Positions 1-8,540 of a stretch of 64,000 nt of DNA are shown here, one piece after another. Position 1 is the stretch's first letter. Each line of letters begins with the position of its first letter. Made by a program: the position numbers and the translations under genes. The stretch spans positions 186,001 to 250,000 of the forward strand of contig NZ_CP013631.1 of assembly GCF_001664485.1 (NCBI RefSeq). The letters are read 5' to 3'. Source of the stretch: Rhizobium sp. N324. Lineage in GTDB: Bacteria; Pseudomonadota; Alphaproteobacteria; Rhizobiales; Rhizobiaceae. The notes beneath the pieces are model-generated. The model saw nothing but the letters and a program-made list of their open reading frames with translations, was not told the origin of the DNA and did not search any database.

Positions 1-223
1 TCGTCGCCTGGAAGGTGCCTTCGACCGGGATGGCGATATGGCTGGTGGTCGGTACCGGCGCGCCGTCCGGCGTCAGCAGCCGCCAGCGATAAAGCTCGCT
101 CCCGGCGATGCGGTTGGCGCCGCGCAGCGGCTCGATGACCGATGCGATCAGGATGAGGTTCGTATCCGGCAGGACGAGAAGATCGATATCGAGCCGTTCC
201 GTCGATCGCTGCAGCAAAGTCAT
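1..223 (-). CDS. GlxA/CdhR-type AraC-family regulator, N-terminal fragment (cut by window edge)
   Basis: Reading leftward from an ATG at 223, preceded by an AGAGGGG ribosome-binding site, the first 74 codons are visible. The start of the DJ-1/PfpI-like domain is recognisable from the segments LLVLPDTNLILIASVIEPLR and YRWRLLTPDG, typical of the GlxA family, whose members carry an amidotransferase-like sensor domain followed by an AraC DNA-binding domain. The C-terminal part lies outside the window. The gene is divergent from a carnitine degradation operon, and CdhR, the carnitine catabolism activator of Pseudomonas, belongs to the same family. Control of the neighbouring operon is therefore likely, but is inference. 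Confidence 0.75.
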   Translation of the reverse strand, partial: MTLLQRSTERLDIDLLVLPDTNLILIASVIEPLRGANRIAGSELYRWRLLTPDGAPVPTTSHIAIPVEGTFQAT

Positions 224-323
224 GTCCCCTCTGTTCCGATAATGTATCGATAGCTTCCGAAAATGCAAAGCATGTCCGCTGATCCTGTCGCGTAATGGCT
301 GACAAGACGGGGAGAACAAAAAC
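224..323. promoter_or_regulatory. Divergent control region between the GlxA-type regulator and the carnitine operon
   Basis: This 100-base gap separates the divergent regulator and the BKACE gene and must hold both promoters. It contains an AT-richer stretch at about 231-270 and the GGGGAG ribosome-binding site of the right-hand gene at 309-314. I could not assign a -35/-10 pair or an operator with confidence. Confidence 0.4.
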
Positions 324-1226
324 ATGCCTCTAGCGATGAACCGCGATGTCTTCATCACCTGCGCCGTTACCGGTGCCGGCGATACGGTTTCCAAATCCAG
401 CCACGTTCCCATCACTCCCAAGCAGATCGCGGCTTCCGCGATCGACGCCGCCAAGGCTGGGGCGGCTGTTGTTCACTGCCATGTCCGCGATCTGGAAACG
501 GGGGCTGCCAGCCGCCGCAACGATCTTTACAGGGAGGTCACCGAGCGCATCCGCTCGGCCGATATCGACGTCGTCCTCAATCTCACCGCCGGCATGGGCG
601 GGGACCTGATTTTCGGGAATGTCGAAAGTCCCCTGCCCCTTAACCCGAAGGGCACCGATATGGTGGGCGCGACCGAGCGCGTCAGCCATGTCGCCGAATG
701 CCTGCCGGAGATCTGCACGCTCGACTGCGGCACGATGAACTTCAATCTCGGCGACTATGTTATGACCAACACGCCGGCCATGCTGCGGGCCATGGCGAAG
801 AAGATGACGGATCTCGGCGTCCGCCCTGAGATCGAGGCCTTCGACACCGGCCATCTCTGGTTCGCCAAGCAGCTCGCCGAGGAAGGGCTGATCGAAGACC
901 CGGTGCTGATCCAGCTCTGCATGGGCATTCCCTGGGGCGCGCCCGACGATCTCAACACGTTCATGGCGATGGTCAACAACGTGCCTCAGAGCTGGACCTT
1001 CTCAGCGTTCTCGATCGGCCGCAACGCCATGGCCTATCCGGCGGCGGCGGTTCTGGCCGGCGGCAACGTGCGCGTCGGCCTGGAGGACAACCTCTTCGTC
1101 GGCAAGGGCCAGCTCGCCACCAATGCGCAGCTCGTCGAAAAGGCCGTGCAGGTGGTGGAAGGCATGGGGGCGCGGATCATCGGGCCGGAAGATGTGCGCA
1201 AGAAGCTGAAGCTGACGAAGCGCTGA
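324..1226 (+). CDS. BKACE family beta-keto acid cleavage enzyme, probable dehydrocarnitine cleavage enzyme
   Basis: This 300-residue protein belongs to the BKACE (DUF849, 3-keto-5-aminohexanoate cleavage) family. The zinc-binding HxH is seen at His51 and His53 in the segment VVHCHVRD, and the family's GLEDN segment lies near the C-terminus. BKACE enzymes condense a beta-keto acid with acetyl-CoA, giving acetoacetate and a new CoA ester. The next gene makes 3-dehydrocarnitine, so the expected products here are betainyl-CoA and acetoacetate. The ATG at 324 lies nine bases after GGGGAG; an internal ATG at 336 is possible. First gene of an operon; the next gene starts 8 bases downstream. Confidence 0.88.
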   Translation: MPLAMNRDVFITCAVTGAGDTVSKSSHVPITPKQIAASAIDAAKAGAAVVHCHVRDLETGAASRRNDLYREVTERIRSADIDVVLNLTAGMGGDLIFGNVESPLPLNPKGTDMVGATERVSHVAECLPEICTLDCGTMNFNLGDYVMTNTPAMLRAMAKKMTDLGVRPEIEAFDTGHLWFAKQLAEEGLIEDPVLIQLCMGIPWGAPDDLNTFMAMVNNVPQSWTFSAFSIGRNAMAYPAAAVLAGGNVRVGLEDNLFVGKGQLATNAQLVEKAVQVVEGMGARIIGPEDVRKKLKLTKR

Positions 1227-1233
1227 GGATATC

Positions 1234-2724
1234 ATGACCAAGATCAGCAAGGCGGCCTGTATCGGCGGCGGCGTCATCGGCGGCGGATGGATCGCCCGAT
1301 TCCTGCTGGCCGGCATCGACGTCGACGTGTTCGACCCGCATCCGGAAGCCGGCCGCATCGTCGGCGAAGTGATCGCCAATGCCGAAAAAGCCTATGCCAT
1401 GCTGACCGGCGCGCCCCTGCCACCGCGCGGCAGGCTGACCTTCTGCGAGACGCTGGCGAAAGCCGTTGCCGATGCCGACTGGATTCAGGAGAGTGTGCCG
1501 GAAAGGCTCGATCTCAAGCGCGGCGTCCTCACCCAAATCGATGCCGCCGCGCGTCCGGACGCGCTGATCGGCTCCTCCACTTCTGGGCTGTTGCCGACCG
1601 ATCTGCAGCGCGACATGAAGCATCCCGAACGGCTCTTCGTCGCCCACCCCTATAACCCGGTCTATCTGCTGCCGCTCGTCGAGATCGTCGGCGGTGAGAA
1701 GACCTCGGCGGCGACCATCCGGGCGGCGATGGAAAGATTGCCGCCGATCGGCATGAAAGGCGTCCACATCGCCAAGGAGATCGAGGCTTTCGTCGGCGAC
1801 CGGCTGCTCGAAGCGCTCTGGCGCGAGGCCCTCTGGCTCATCCACGACGATATCTGCACCGTCGAGACGCTCGACGACGTCATCCGTTATTCCTTCGGCC
1901 TGCGCTGGGCGCAGATGGGTCTGTTCCAGACTTATCGCATTGCTGGCGGCGAGGCGGGCATGCGCCACTTCCTCGCCCAGTTCGGCCCCTGCCTTGCTTG
2001 GCCCTGGACCAAGCTGACCGATGTTGTCGATCTCGACGATGCGCTGATCGAAAAGATCGGCCGGCAATCCGATGAACAGGCGGCCGGGCTGTCGATCCGC
2101 GAGCTCGAACGCATCCGCGACGAAAATCTCGTCGGTATCCTGCAGGCGCTGAAAGGCGGTGACGGCGGCAAGGGCTGGGGCGCCGGCAAACTGCTGAAGG
2201 ACTTTGAGCGAACGCTCTGGACAGAAGGCGCAGGCGAGACCATGCCCGCCGATCCTTCGAAGCCGCTGCGGCTTGTCGAAACCAAGGTCAGCCCGGCCTG
2301 GGTCGACTATAACGGCCATATGACCGAACACCGCTATCTGCAGGTGTTTGGCGATACGTCGGATGCGCTGCTGCGCCTCGTCGGCGTCGACCTTGCCTAT
2401 GTCGAGGCGGGGCACAGCTACTATACGGTGGAAAGCCATATCCGCCATCTCGGCGAGGCGAAGCTCGGGCAGGCGATCCATTCGGCCTGCCAGATCCTGG
2501 CCGCCGACGAGAAACGGCTGCATGTCTTCCACACGCTGCACGAGACGGCGACGGGCGAGCTTATCGCAACCGCCGAGCAGATGTTGCTGCATGTCGACAG
2601 CAAGGCGGGCAAGGCAGTGGCGGCGCCCGCCGTGGTGCTCGACAGAGTGAAGGCGATTGCCGCGTCCCATGCGGAACTGGGGCTGCCCGAGGGTGCCGGC
2701 CGTCATGTCGGCCAGAGGCGGTAG
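1234..2724 (+). CDS. lcdH: L-carnitine dehydrogenase fused to a hotdog thioesterase
   Basis: The 496-residue product has two parts. Residues 1 to about 320 form a 3-hydroxyacyl-CoA dehydrogenase-type domain with the NAD-binding GGGVIGGGW loop at the N-terminus; residues about 340-480 form a 4HBT hotdog thioesterase with the signature Asp358-x-Asn360-Gly-His362-Met. This fusion is the form of L-carnitine dehydrogenase known in rhizobia. The first domain oxidises L-carnitine to 3-dehydrocarnitine; the second probably hydrolyses the betainyl-CoA made by the BKACE enzyme, releasing glycine betaine. In pseudomonads the two activities are separate proteins. The stop codon overlaps the TAGGAGG ribosome-binding site of the next gene. 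Confidence 0.9.
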   Translation: MTKISKAACIGGGVIGGGWIARFLLAGIDVDVFDPHPEAGRIVGEVIANAEKAYAMLTGAPLPPRGRLTFCETLAKAVADADWIQESVPERLDLKRGVLTQIDAAARPDALIGSSTSGLLPTDLQRDMKHPERLFVAHPYNPVYLLPLVEIVGGEKTSAATIRAAMERLPPIGMKGVHIAKEIEAFVGDRLLEALWREALWLIHDDICTVETLDDVIRYSFGLRWAQMGLFQTYRIAGGEAGMRHFLAQFGPCLAWPWTKLTDVVDLDDALIEKIGRQSDEQAAGLSIRELERIRDENLVGILQALKGGDGGKGWGAGKLLKDFERTLWTEGAGETMPADPSKPLRLVETKVSPAWVDYNGHMTEHRYLQVFGDTSDALLRLVGVDLAYVEAGHSYYTVESHIRHLGEAKLGQAIHSACQILAADEKRLHVFHTLHETATGELIATAEQMLLHVDSKAGKAVAAPAVVLDRVKAIAASHAELGLPEGAGRHVGQRR

Positions 2725-2734
2725 GAGGATCGGC

Positions 2735-3895
2735 ATGGATTTCGGTCTCAGCGAAGAACAGGAAATGATCGTCGAAACGGTTCGCGCTTTCGTCGAGACC
2801 GAGATCTATCCACATGAGAACGAGGTCGAGCGCACCGGCATCGTCCCGTCGGAACTCGGCCGCGACATCCAGCGCAAATGCATCGATCTCGGCTTCTATG
2901 CCTGCAATTTCCCGGAAGACGTCGGCGGCGCCGGCCTCGATCATGTCACCTTCACGCTGGTCGAGCGCGAGCTCGGGCGCGGTTCGCTCGGCCTGACGGT
3001 CTTCTTCGGTCGGCCTTCCGGCATCCTGATGGCCTGCGAGGGCGAGCAGCGCGAGCGTTATCTCCTGCCGGCGGTGCGCGGCGACAAGATCGATGCGCTT
3101 GCCATCACCGAGCCGGATGCCGGTTCCGATATGCGCGGCATGAAATGCGCCGCCCGCCGCGTCGGCGGCGACTTCGTCCTCAACGGCACGAAACATTTCA
3201 TTTCGCATGCCGATGTCGCCGATTTCGTCATCGTCTTTGCCGCCACCGGCGAGGAGGAAACGCCGAGGGGCATCAAGAAGAAGATCACCGCCTTCCTCGT
3301 CGATCGCGGTACGCCTGGATTCGAGATCCTGAAAGGCTATGATTCGGTTTCGCATCGCGGCTACCATAATTGCACCCTCAGTTTTACCGATTGCCGGATC
3401 CCTGAAGCCCAGGTGTTGGGCGAGGTGCATCGCGGCTTCGATATCGCCAATCAATGGCTCTACGGCACCCGGCTGACGGTTGCCGCCACCTGCGTCGGCC
3501 GGGCACGCCGCGTCTTCGACATGACTTTGCCCTATGCCGCCGAACGTAAGCAGTTCGGCAGGCCGATCGGCGCCAATCAGGGTGTCTCCTTCAAGCTCGC
3601 CGATATGATCACCGAGATCGACGCAGCCGACTGGCTGACGCTTTCCGCCGCCTGGCGACTCGATGCCGGCCTTGCCGCCGACCGGCAGATCGCTTCGGCC
3701 AAACTCTATGCCTCCGAAATGCTGGCGCGGGTGACGGATGAGGCGATCCAGATCTTCGGCGGCATGGGTCTGATGGACGACCTGCCGCTTGCCCGCTTCT
3801 GGCGCGATGCCCGCGTCGAGCGCATCTGGGACGGCACGTCCGAAATCCAGCGGCATATCATCAGCCGCGACCTGCTTCGGCCTTTGGGAGCATGA
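2735..3895 (+). CDS. Acyl-CoA dehydrogenase, probable gamma-butyrobetainyl-CoA dehydrogenase
   Basis: This 386-residue flavoprotein has the normal length and order of acyl-CoA dehydrogenases: helical N-terminal domain, central beta domain with ITEPDAGSDM, and C-terminal helical domain ending in IWDGTSEIQ. The start at 2735 is set by TAGGAGG eight bases upstream; the open frame extends further left but would overlap the previous gene. The position that usually carries the catalytic Glu next to GTSEI holds Asp366. Beside a CaiD-like hydratase and carnitine genes, the likely reaction is oxidation of gamma-butyrobetainyl-CoA to crotonobetainyl-CoA. E. coli CaiA works on the same pair in the reductive direction. 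The substrate is inferred from context only. Confidence 0.8.
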   Translation: MDFGLSEEQEMIVETVRAFVETEIYPHENEVERTGIVPSELGRDIQRKCIDLGFYACNFPEDVGGAGLDHVTFTLVERELGRGSLGLTVFFGRPSGILMACEGEQRERYLLPAVRGDKIDALAITEPDAGSDMRGMKCAARRVGGDFVLNGTKHFISHADVADFVIVFAATGEEETPRGIKKKITAFLVDRGTPGFEILKGYDSVSHRGYHNCTLSFTDCRIPEAQVLGEVHRGFDIANQWLYGTRLTVAATCVGRARRVFDMTLPYAAERKQFGRPIGANQGVSFKLADMITEIDAADWLTLSAAWRLDAGLAADRQIASAKLYASEMLARVTDEAIQIFGGMGLMDDLPLARFWRDARVERIWDGTSEIQRHIISRDLLRPLGA

Positions 3896-3899
3896 GCCC

Positions 3900-5954
3900 A
3901 TGACATCCACCCCGCTCGACCGCCTGCTCAGACCGCAATCGATCGCCGTCTTCGGCGGCCGCGAGGCGCGCAGGGTGATCGAGCAGTGCGACCGCATGGG
4001 TTTTTCAGGTGAGATCTGGCCCGTCCATCCCAAACTCGACGAGGTGCTGGGACGGCGTTGCTATCGCTCCGTATCCGATCTTCCCCAGGCGCCGGACGCC
4101 GCCTTCGTCGGTGTCAACAGGACGCTCACCGTCGAGATCGTGCGCAGCCTTGCCGCGGCCGGTGCCGGCGGCGCGGTCTGTTATGCATCGGGCTTCAGCG
4201 AGGCGACGGCGGAACTGGCCGATGGCACCGACCTGCAGCAGGCCTTGCTTTCGGCAGCCGGCGGCATGCCGATCCTCGGCCCGAATTGCTACGGGCTGAT
4301 CAACGGTCTCGATGGCGCGCTGCTCTGGCCCGACCAGCACGGTATGAAGCGCATCGAATACGGCGTGGCGATCCTCACGCAGTCTTCCAACATCGCCATC
4401 AACCTGACCATGCAGACCCGTGGGCTGCCGATCGCCTATGTGGTCACGGCAGGCAACCAGGCGCAGACATCGCTTGCCGACGTCGCCTGCGCATTGATCG
4501 AGGATCCGCGCGTCACGGCGATCGGCCTTCATGTTGAAGGTTTCGGCGATGTCTCCGGCCTCGAACGCCTTGCCGCCATTGCCCGCCAGTCCAAGAAGCC
4601 TGTGGTCGTGCTGAAGGTCGGCAGATCCGAGCAGGCAAAACAGGCGGCGGTGTCGCACACCGCTTCGCTCGCCGGCAGCGATGCGGTGGCCGATGCCGTG
4701 CTTGCCCGCCTCGGCATCGGCCGTGTCCAAAGCCTGCCGGCATTGCTGGAAACCCTGAAGCTGCTGCATGTCGCCGGCCCTCTCCCAGGCCGGTCGATCT
4801 CGTCGATGAGCTGCTCGGGCGGCGAAGCTTCGCTGATCGCGGATGCGGCCGTCGGCCGCAATATCGAATTCCCCTCGCTGCAGCCGCAACAATTGCCGCG
4901 CCTTCGGCGGGTGCTGGGCGAGATGGTGACGCTGTCCAATCCGCTCGACTACCACACTTTCGTCTGGGGTGATTTCGCCCGCCAAACCGAAGCCTTCAGC
5001 GCCATGTTCAAAGGCGGCTATGCCCTCAATCTGGTCGTCCTCGACTTTCCCCGCAGCGACCGCTGTGATGCGTCCGAATGGGCAATGACGGCAGATGCGG
5101 TCATCACTGCCGTCTCTGCCACCGGTGCGCTGGCCGGCCTTCTCGCGACGCTTCCGGAGAATATGCCCGAACCTGTCGCAGATCGGCTGATGGCCAATGG
5201 CATCGTCGCCTTCTCGGGCATCGACGAAGCCATGGTTGCAGCTGAGGTCGCCGCCGGCATCGGCAGGGCCTGGGATCGCCCGCCGCCATTCCCGCTGCTC
5301 GATGTGCGCCCTATGGACGGTGAGATCGAAACGCTGACGGAAGCTGATGCAAAGATCGAACTTTCTGCCTGCGGCCTTCGCGTTCCCCGAGGGCTGCAGG
5401 CCTTTTCTCCCCGCGAGGCTGCCGAACAGGGCGAACAGCTCGGCTTCCCCGTCGTTCTGAAGGGGCTCGGCATAGCGCACAAGACCGAGGCAGGGGCTGT
5501 GGTACTCGATCTCAGGAATTCGCAGGCGGTATCGGATGCAGCAGCGGCCATGGACTGCGATGCCGGTTATCTCGTCGAGAAGATGGTCGAGCCTCCGGTC
5601 GCGGAACTCATCGTCGGCGCCACCCGCGATCCCGTCTTCGGATTGTCGCTGACACTGGGAGCGGGCGGAATTTTCGTCGAATTGCTCGAGGATTCCGTCA
5701 TCTTGCCGCTGCCGGCGACGAGAGCCGAGATCCACGCCGCGATTTCGCGTCTCAAGATTGCGAAATTGATTCATGGCTATCGCGGCCGGCCGAGGGGCGA
5801 TCTCGAAGCTGCCGTCGATGCTGTCGCAGCTACGGCAGAATATGTCGTAAAGAATGCGGTGCGCCTGGAAGAACTGGACCTTAATCCGTTGATGGTTCTT
5901 CCCGAAGGGCGCGGTGTGGCCGCAGTCGATGCTCTCATACGGCGAAGGAGGTAA
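3900..5954 (+). CDS. NDP-forming acyl-CoA ligase (fused alpha and beta subunits), probable betaine-CoA ligase
   Basis: The 684-residue protein has a CoA-binding Rossmann domain (about residues 1-130), a succinyl-CoA-ligase-like region with the expected phosphohistidine at His253 in HTASLAGSD, and an ATP-grasp domain from about residue 470. This is the ADP-forming acyl-CoA synthetase architecture. The start at 3900 lies just after the stop of the dehydrogenase gene; an earlier in-frame start would overlap that gene. It probably activates gamma-butyrobetaine, crotonobetaine or carnitine to the CoA ester, the step done in E. coli by the AMP-forming ligase CaiC and the CoA-transferase CaiB, neither of which is in this window. 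Substrate is inference. Confidence 0.82.
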   Translation: MTSTPLDRLLRPQSIAVFGGREARRVIEQCDRMGFSGEIWPVHPKLDEVLGRRCYRSVSDLPQAPDAAFVGVNRTLTVEIVRSLAAAGAGGAVCYASGFSEATAELADGTDLQQALLSAAGGMPILGPNCYGLINGLDGALLWPDQHGMKRIEYGVAILTQSSNIAINLTMQTRGLPIAYVVTAGNQAQTSLADVACALIEDPRVTAIGLHVEGFGDVSGLERLAAIARQSKKPVVVLKVGRSEQAKQAAVSHTASLAGSDAVADAVLARLGIGRVQSLPALLETLKLLHVAGPLPGRSISSMSCSGGEASLIADAAVGRNIEFPSLQPQQLPRLRRVLGEMVTLSNPLDYHTFVWGDFARQTEAFSAMFKGGYALNLVVLDFPRSDRCDASEWAMTADAVITAVSATGALAGLLATLPENMPEPVADRLMANGIVAFSGIDEAMVAAEVAAGIGRAWDRPPPFPLLDVRPMDGEIETLTEADAKIELSACGLRVPRGLQAFSPREAAEQGEQLGFPVVLKGLGIAHKTEAGAVVLDLRNSQAVSDAAAAMDCDAGYLVEKMVEPPVAELIVGATRDPVFGLSLTLGAGGIFVELLEDSVILPLPATRAEIHAAISRLKIAKLIHGYRGRPRGDLEAAVDAVAATAEYVVKNAVRLEELDLNPLMVLPEGRGVAAVDALIRRRR

Positions 5955-5961
5955 CGCAGGT

Positions 5962-6744
5962 TTGAGCGATCATATTCGCACACGACGTGACGGCGGCGTG
6001 CTGGAAGTCGTCATCGACCGGCCGAAGGCAAATGCCATCGACCTTGCGACCAGCCGTGCCATGGGACTGATCTTTCGGGATTTTCGCGACGATCCCGAGT
6101 TGCGCGTCGCCATCGTGACGGGCGCCGGCGAGAAATTCTTTTGCGCCGGATGGGATCTCAAGGCGGCTGCATCAGGCGATGCGGTCGACGGCGATTACGG
6201 TGTCGGCGGCTTCGGCGGGCTGCAGGAGCTGCGTGACCTCAACAAGCCGGTCATTTGTGCGGTCAACGGCATCTGTTGCGGCGGCGGACTGGAGATCGCG
6301 CTTTCGGCCGACCTGATCCTCGCCGCCGAGCATGCGACGTTCGCCCTGCCGGAAATCCGCTCGGGCACGGTGGCCGATGCGGCGTCGATCAAGCTGCCGA
6401 AACGCATCCCCTATCACATCGCCATGGACATGCTTTTGACGGGACGCTGGCTCGACGTGCACGAGGCGCATCGCTGGGGCTTCGTCAACGAGATCCTGCC
6501 GGCCAACCGCCTGATGGAGAGAGTCTGGGAGCTTGCCCGGCTGCTCGCAAGCGGGCCGCCGCTCGTCTATGCGGCCATCAAGGAAATCGTGCGCGAAGCG
6601 GAGGGTTCGACGTTCCAGACTGCCATGAACAAGATCACCAAACGGCAGTTTGCAACCGTCGACCGCCTCTATTCGAGCGAAGACCAATTGGAAGGCGCTC
6701 GCGCCTTCGCGGAAAAGCGCAACCCCATTTGGAAAGGACAATAA
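5962..6744 (+). CDS. caiD: CaiD-like crotonobetainyl-CoA hydratase (TTG start)
   Basis: The 260-residue crotonase-family protein matches E. coli CaiD closely in recalled segments: DRPKANAID, GWDLKAAA, the GGFGGL loop and the C-terminal AFAEKRNPIWKG. The two catalytic glutamates of enoyl-CoA hydratases fall at Glu111 (GGGLEIAL) and Glu131 (FALPEI), the same numbers as in CaiD. The TTG at 5962 is chosen because AAGGAGGT (5945-5952) lies nine bases upstream and the length then equals CaiD; an upstream start would overlap the ligase gene. The reaction is crotonobetainyl-CoA plus water to L-carnitinyl-CoA. This gene is the strongest evidence for the betaine assignment of the operon. Confidence 0.88.
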   Translation: MSDHIRTRRDGGVLEVVIDRPKANAIDLATSRAMGLIFRDFRDDPELRVAIVTGAGEKFFCAGWDLKAAASGDAVDGDYGVGGFGGLQELRDLNKPVICAVNGICCGGGLEIALSADLILAAEHATFALPEIRSGTVADAASIKLPKRIPYHIAMDMLLTGRWLDVHEAHRWGFVNEILPANRLMERVWELARLLASGPPLVYAAIKEIVREAEGSTFQTAMNKITKRQFATVDRLYSSEDQLEGARAFAEKRNPIWKGQ

Positions 6745-6812
6745 GCAGGCGGCAGCAACCGCAATGTTTCCCGCATGATGCGGGCACCGGAGGTGGAGAG
6801 GAAACCGCCTGC
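6745..6812 (+). other. Intercistronic nested stem-loop between hydratase and binding-protein genes
   Basis: Perfect 8-base arms GCAGGCGG (6745-6752) and CCGCCTGC (6805-6812) enclose a second inverted repeat, CCCGCAT-G-ATGCGGG, at 6770-6784. No T-tract follows, so it does not look like a simple terminator. In ABC operons such structures often mark RNA processing or stability boundaries that raise expression of the binding protein; that role is inference. Confidence 0.5.
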
Positions 6813-6861
6813 GATCCTGCCCGGAAGTTCTGTCAACGCACCATAAAGAAGGAACTGGGGA

Positions 6862-8451
6862 ATGAACGACTATACGAAATATCTTGCAAGCCGCGTCACT
6901 GCGGGCGGGCTCAGCCGCCGCGAATTCATGGGACGCGCCATGGCGGCGGGCATCACACTTGCCGTCGCCGACAAGCTCTTCACCGAAAGCGCCGAAGCCG
7001 CCGAACCGAAGCGTGGCGGCCATCTGAAGCTTGGCCTCGAAGGCGGTGCTGCCACGGATTCCAAGGACCCGGCGAAATTCCTGTCGCAGTTCATGTTCTG
7101 CGTCGGCCGTTGCTGGGGCGACATGCTGGTTGAGTCAGACCCGCTGACCGGTGCCGCCGTGCCGGCGCTCGCCGAATCCTGGGAGCCGTCGAAAGACGCG
7201 GTGACCTGGACCTTCAAGATCCGCAAGGGCGTCAAGTTCCACGACGGCAAGGAGCTGACGATCGACGACGTCGTCGCGACGCTGAAGCGCCACACCGATA
7301 AAAAATCGGAATCCGGGGCGCTCGGTGTGCTCGGCTCGATCAAGGAGATCAAGGCCGACGGCGGCAATCTCGTGCTGACGCTCAGCGAAGGCAATGCCGA
7401 CATGCCGCTGCTGCTCTCCGACTACCATCTGGTCATCCAGCCGAACGGCGGCGTCGACGATCCTCTCGCCTCGATTGGCACCGGCCCCTATAAGCTGACG
7501 AGCTTCGAAGCGGGCGTGCGGGCCACTTTCGAGAAGAACAAGGATGACTGGCGCAGCGACCGGGGTTATGTCGATTCGATCGAGGTCATCGGCATGAACG
7601 ATGCGACCGCCCGCATCGCGGCGCTCTCGTCCGGCCAGGTGCATTACATCAACCGTGTCGATCCGAAGACCGTCAACCTGCTGAAGCGCGCGCCCAACGT
7701 CGAGATCCTCTCGACCGCCGGCCGCGGCCATTACGTCTTCATCATGCACTGCGATAAGGCGCCGTTCGACAACAACGACCTGCGCCTGGCGCTGAAATAC
7801 GCCATGGATCGCGAAACCATGGTGCAGAAGATCCTCGGCGGTTACGGCAAGGTCGGCAACGACTTTCCGATCAACAGCACCTATGCGCTGTTCCCCGAAG
7901 GCATCGAGCAGCGCGTCTACGATCCTGACAAGGCCGCCTTCCATTACAAGAAATCGGGCCATAGCGGCTCGGTCCTTTTGCGCACCTCGGAAGTCGCTTT
8001 CCCCGGCGGCGTCGACGCGGCCGTGCTCTACCAGGAAAGCTGCAAGAAGGCCGGGATCGAGATCGAGGTCAAGCGCGAGCCGGGCGACGGCTACTGGACC
8101 AATGTCTGGAACGTCCAGCCCTTCTCGACCTCTTACTGGGGCGGCCGTCCGACGCAGGACCAGATGTATTCCACCGCCTATCTCTCGACGGCGGACTGGA
8201 ACGACACCAAGTTCAAGCGGCCCGATTTCGACAAGCTGCTGCTAGCTGCCCGCTCCGAGCTTGATGAAGCCAAGCGCAAGGACATGTACCGCGCCATGGC
8301 GATGATGGTGCGCGACGAGGGCGGCGTGATCCTGCCGATGTTCAATGACTTCGTAAACGCCTCCACCAAGCAGGTGAAGGGTTATGTCCACGACATCGGC
8401 AACGATATGTCGAACGGCTATGTCGCAACCCGCGTCTGGCTGGACGCCTGA
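6862..8451 (+). CDS. Family 5 (Dpp/Opp-type) ABC solute-binding protein, Tat-exported
   Basis: The 529-residue protein starts with a twin-arginine signal (SRREFMGRAM) followed by a hydrophobic stretch and an Ala-rich cleavage region before EPKRGGHLKLGL, the usual start of mature family-5 binding proteins. It ends with SNGYVATRVWLDA. It would deliver its ligand to the membrane permeases encoded next. Such proteins bind peptides but also opines, glycosides and other amphipathic solutes. Its place in a carnitine operon suggests carnitine, gamma-butyrobetaine or an ester or conjugate of these. A close paralogue is encoded at 12962-14542. GGAACTGGGG upstream is the ribosome-binding site. Confidence 0.85.
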   Translation: MNDYTKYLASRVTAGGLSRREFMGRAMAAGITLAVADKLFTESAEAAEPKRGGHLKLGLEGGAATDSKDPAKFLSQFMFCVGRCWGDMLVESDPLTGAAVPALAESWEPSKDAVTWTFKIRKGVKFHDGKELTIDDVVATLKRHTDKKSESGALGVLGSIKEIKADGGNLVLTLSEGNADMPLLLSDYHLVIQPNGGVDDPLASIGTGPYKLTSFEAGVRATFEKNKDDWRSDRGYVDSIEVIGMNDATARIAALSSGQVHYINRVDPKTVNLLKRAPNVEILSTAGRGHYVFIMHCDKAPFDNNDLRLALKYAMDRETMVQKILGGYGKVGNDFPINSTYALFPEGIEQRVYDPDKAAFHYKKSGHSGSVLLRTSEVAFPGGVDAAVLYQESCKKAGIEIEVKREPGDGYWTNVWNVQPFSTSYWGGRPTQDQMYSTAYLSTADWNDTKFKRPDFDKLLLAARSELDEAKRKDMYRAMAMMVRDEGGVILPMFNDFVNASTKQVKGYVHDIGNDMSNGYVATRVWLDA

Positions 8452-8452
8452 G

Positions 8453-8512
8453 GGGCGCAACGCCCTTCGATCTCCGACGAAGCCGGGACCGCGGGATGAA
8501 ACCTGCGGTCCC
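8453..8512 (+). other. Two intercistronic hairpins between binding-protein and permease genes
   Basis: Directly after the binding-protein stop there is a short hairpin, GGGCG-CAA-CGCCC (8453-8465), then a stronger one with perfect 8-base arms GGGACCGC (8485-8492) and GCGGTCCC (8505-8512). No T-tract follows either. Placed between a binding-protein gene and its permeases, they could protect the upstream message from 3' exonucleases. An ATG at 8496 lies inside the second hairpin, which argues against it as the permease start. Confidence 0.5.
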
Positions 8513-8540
8513 TCCTGACGTTTTACGAGAGGCCTTCGCC

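Noticed and set aside
1177..2736. Long open frame (519 codons) antisense to the carnitine dehydrogenase gene
   Set aside because: It mirrors a clear enzyme gene; its translation is rich in Arg, His and Asp without motifs, as expected from the reverse of GC-rich coding DNA.
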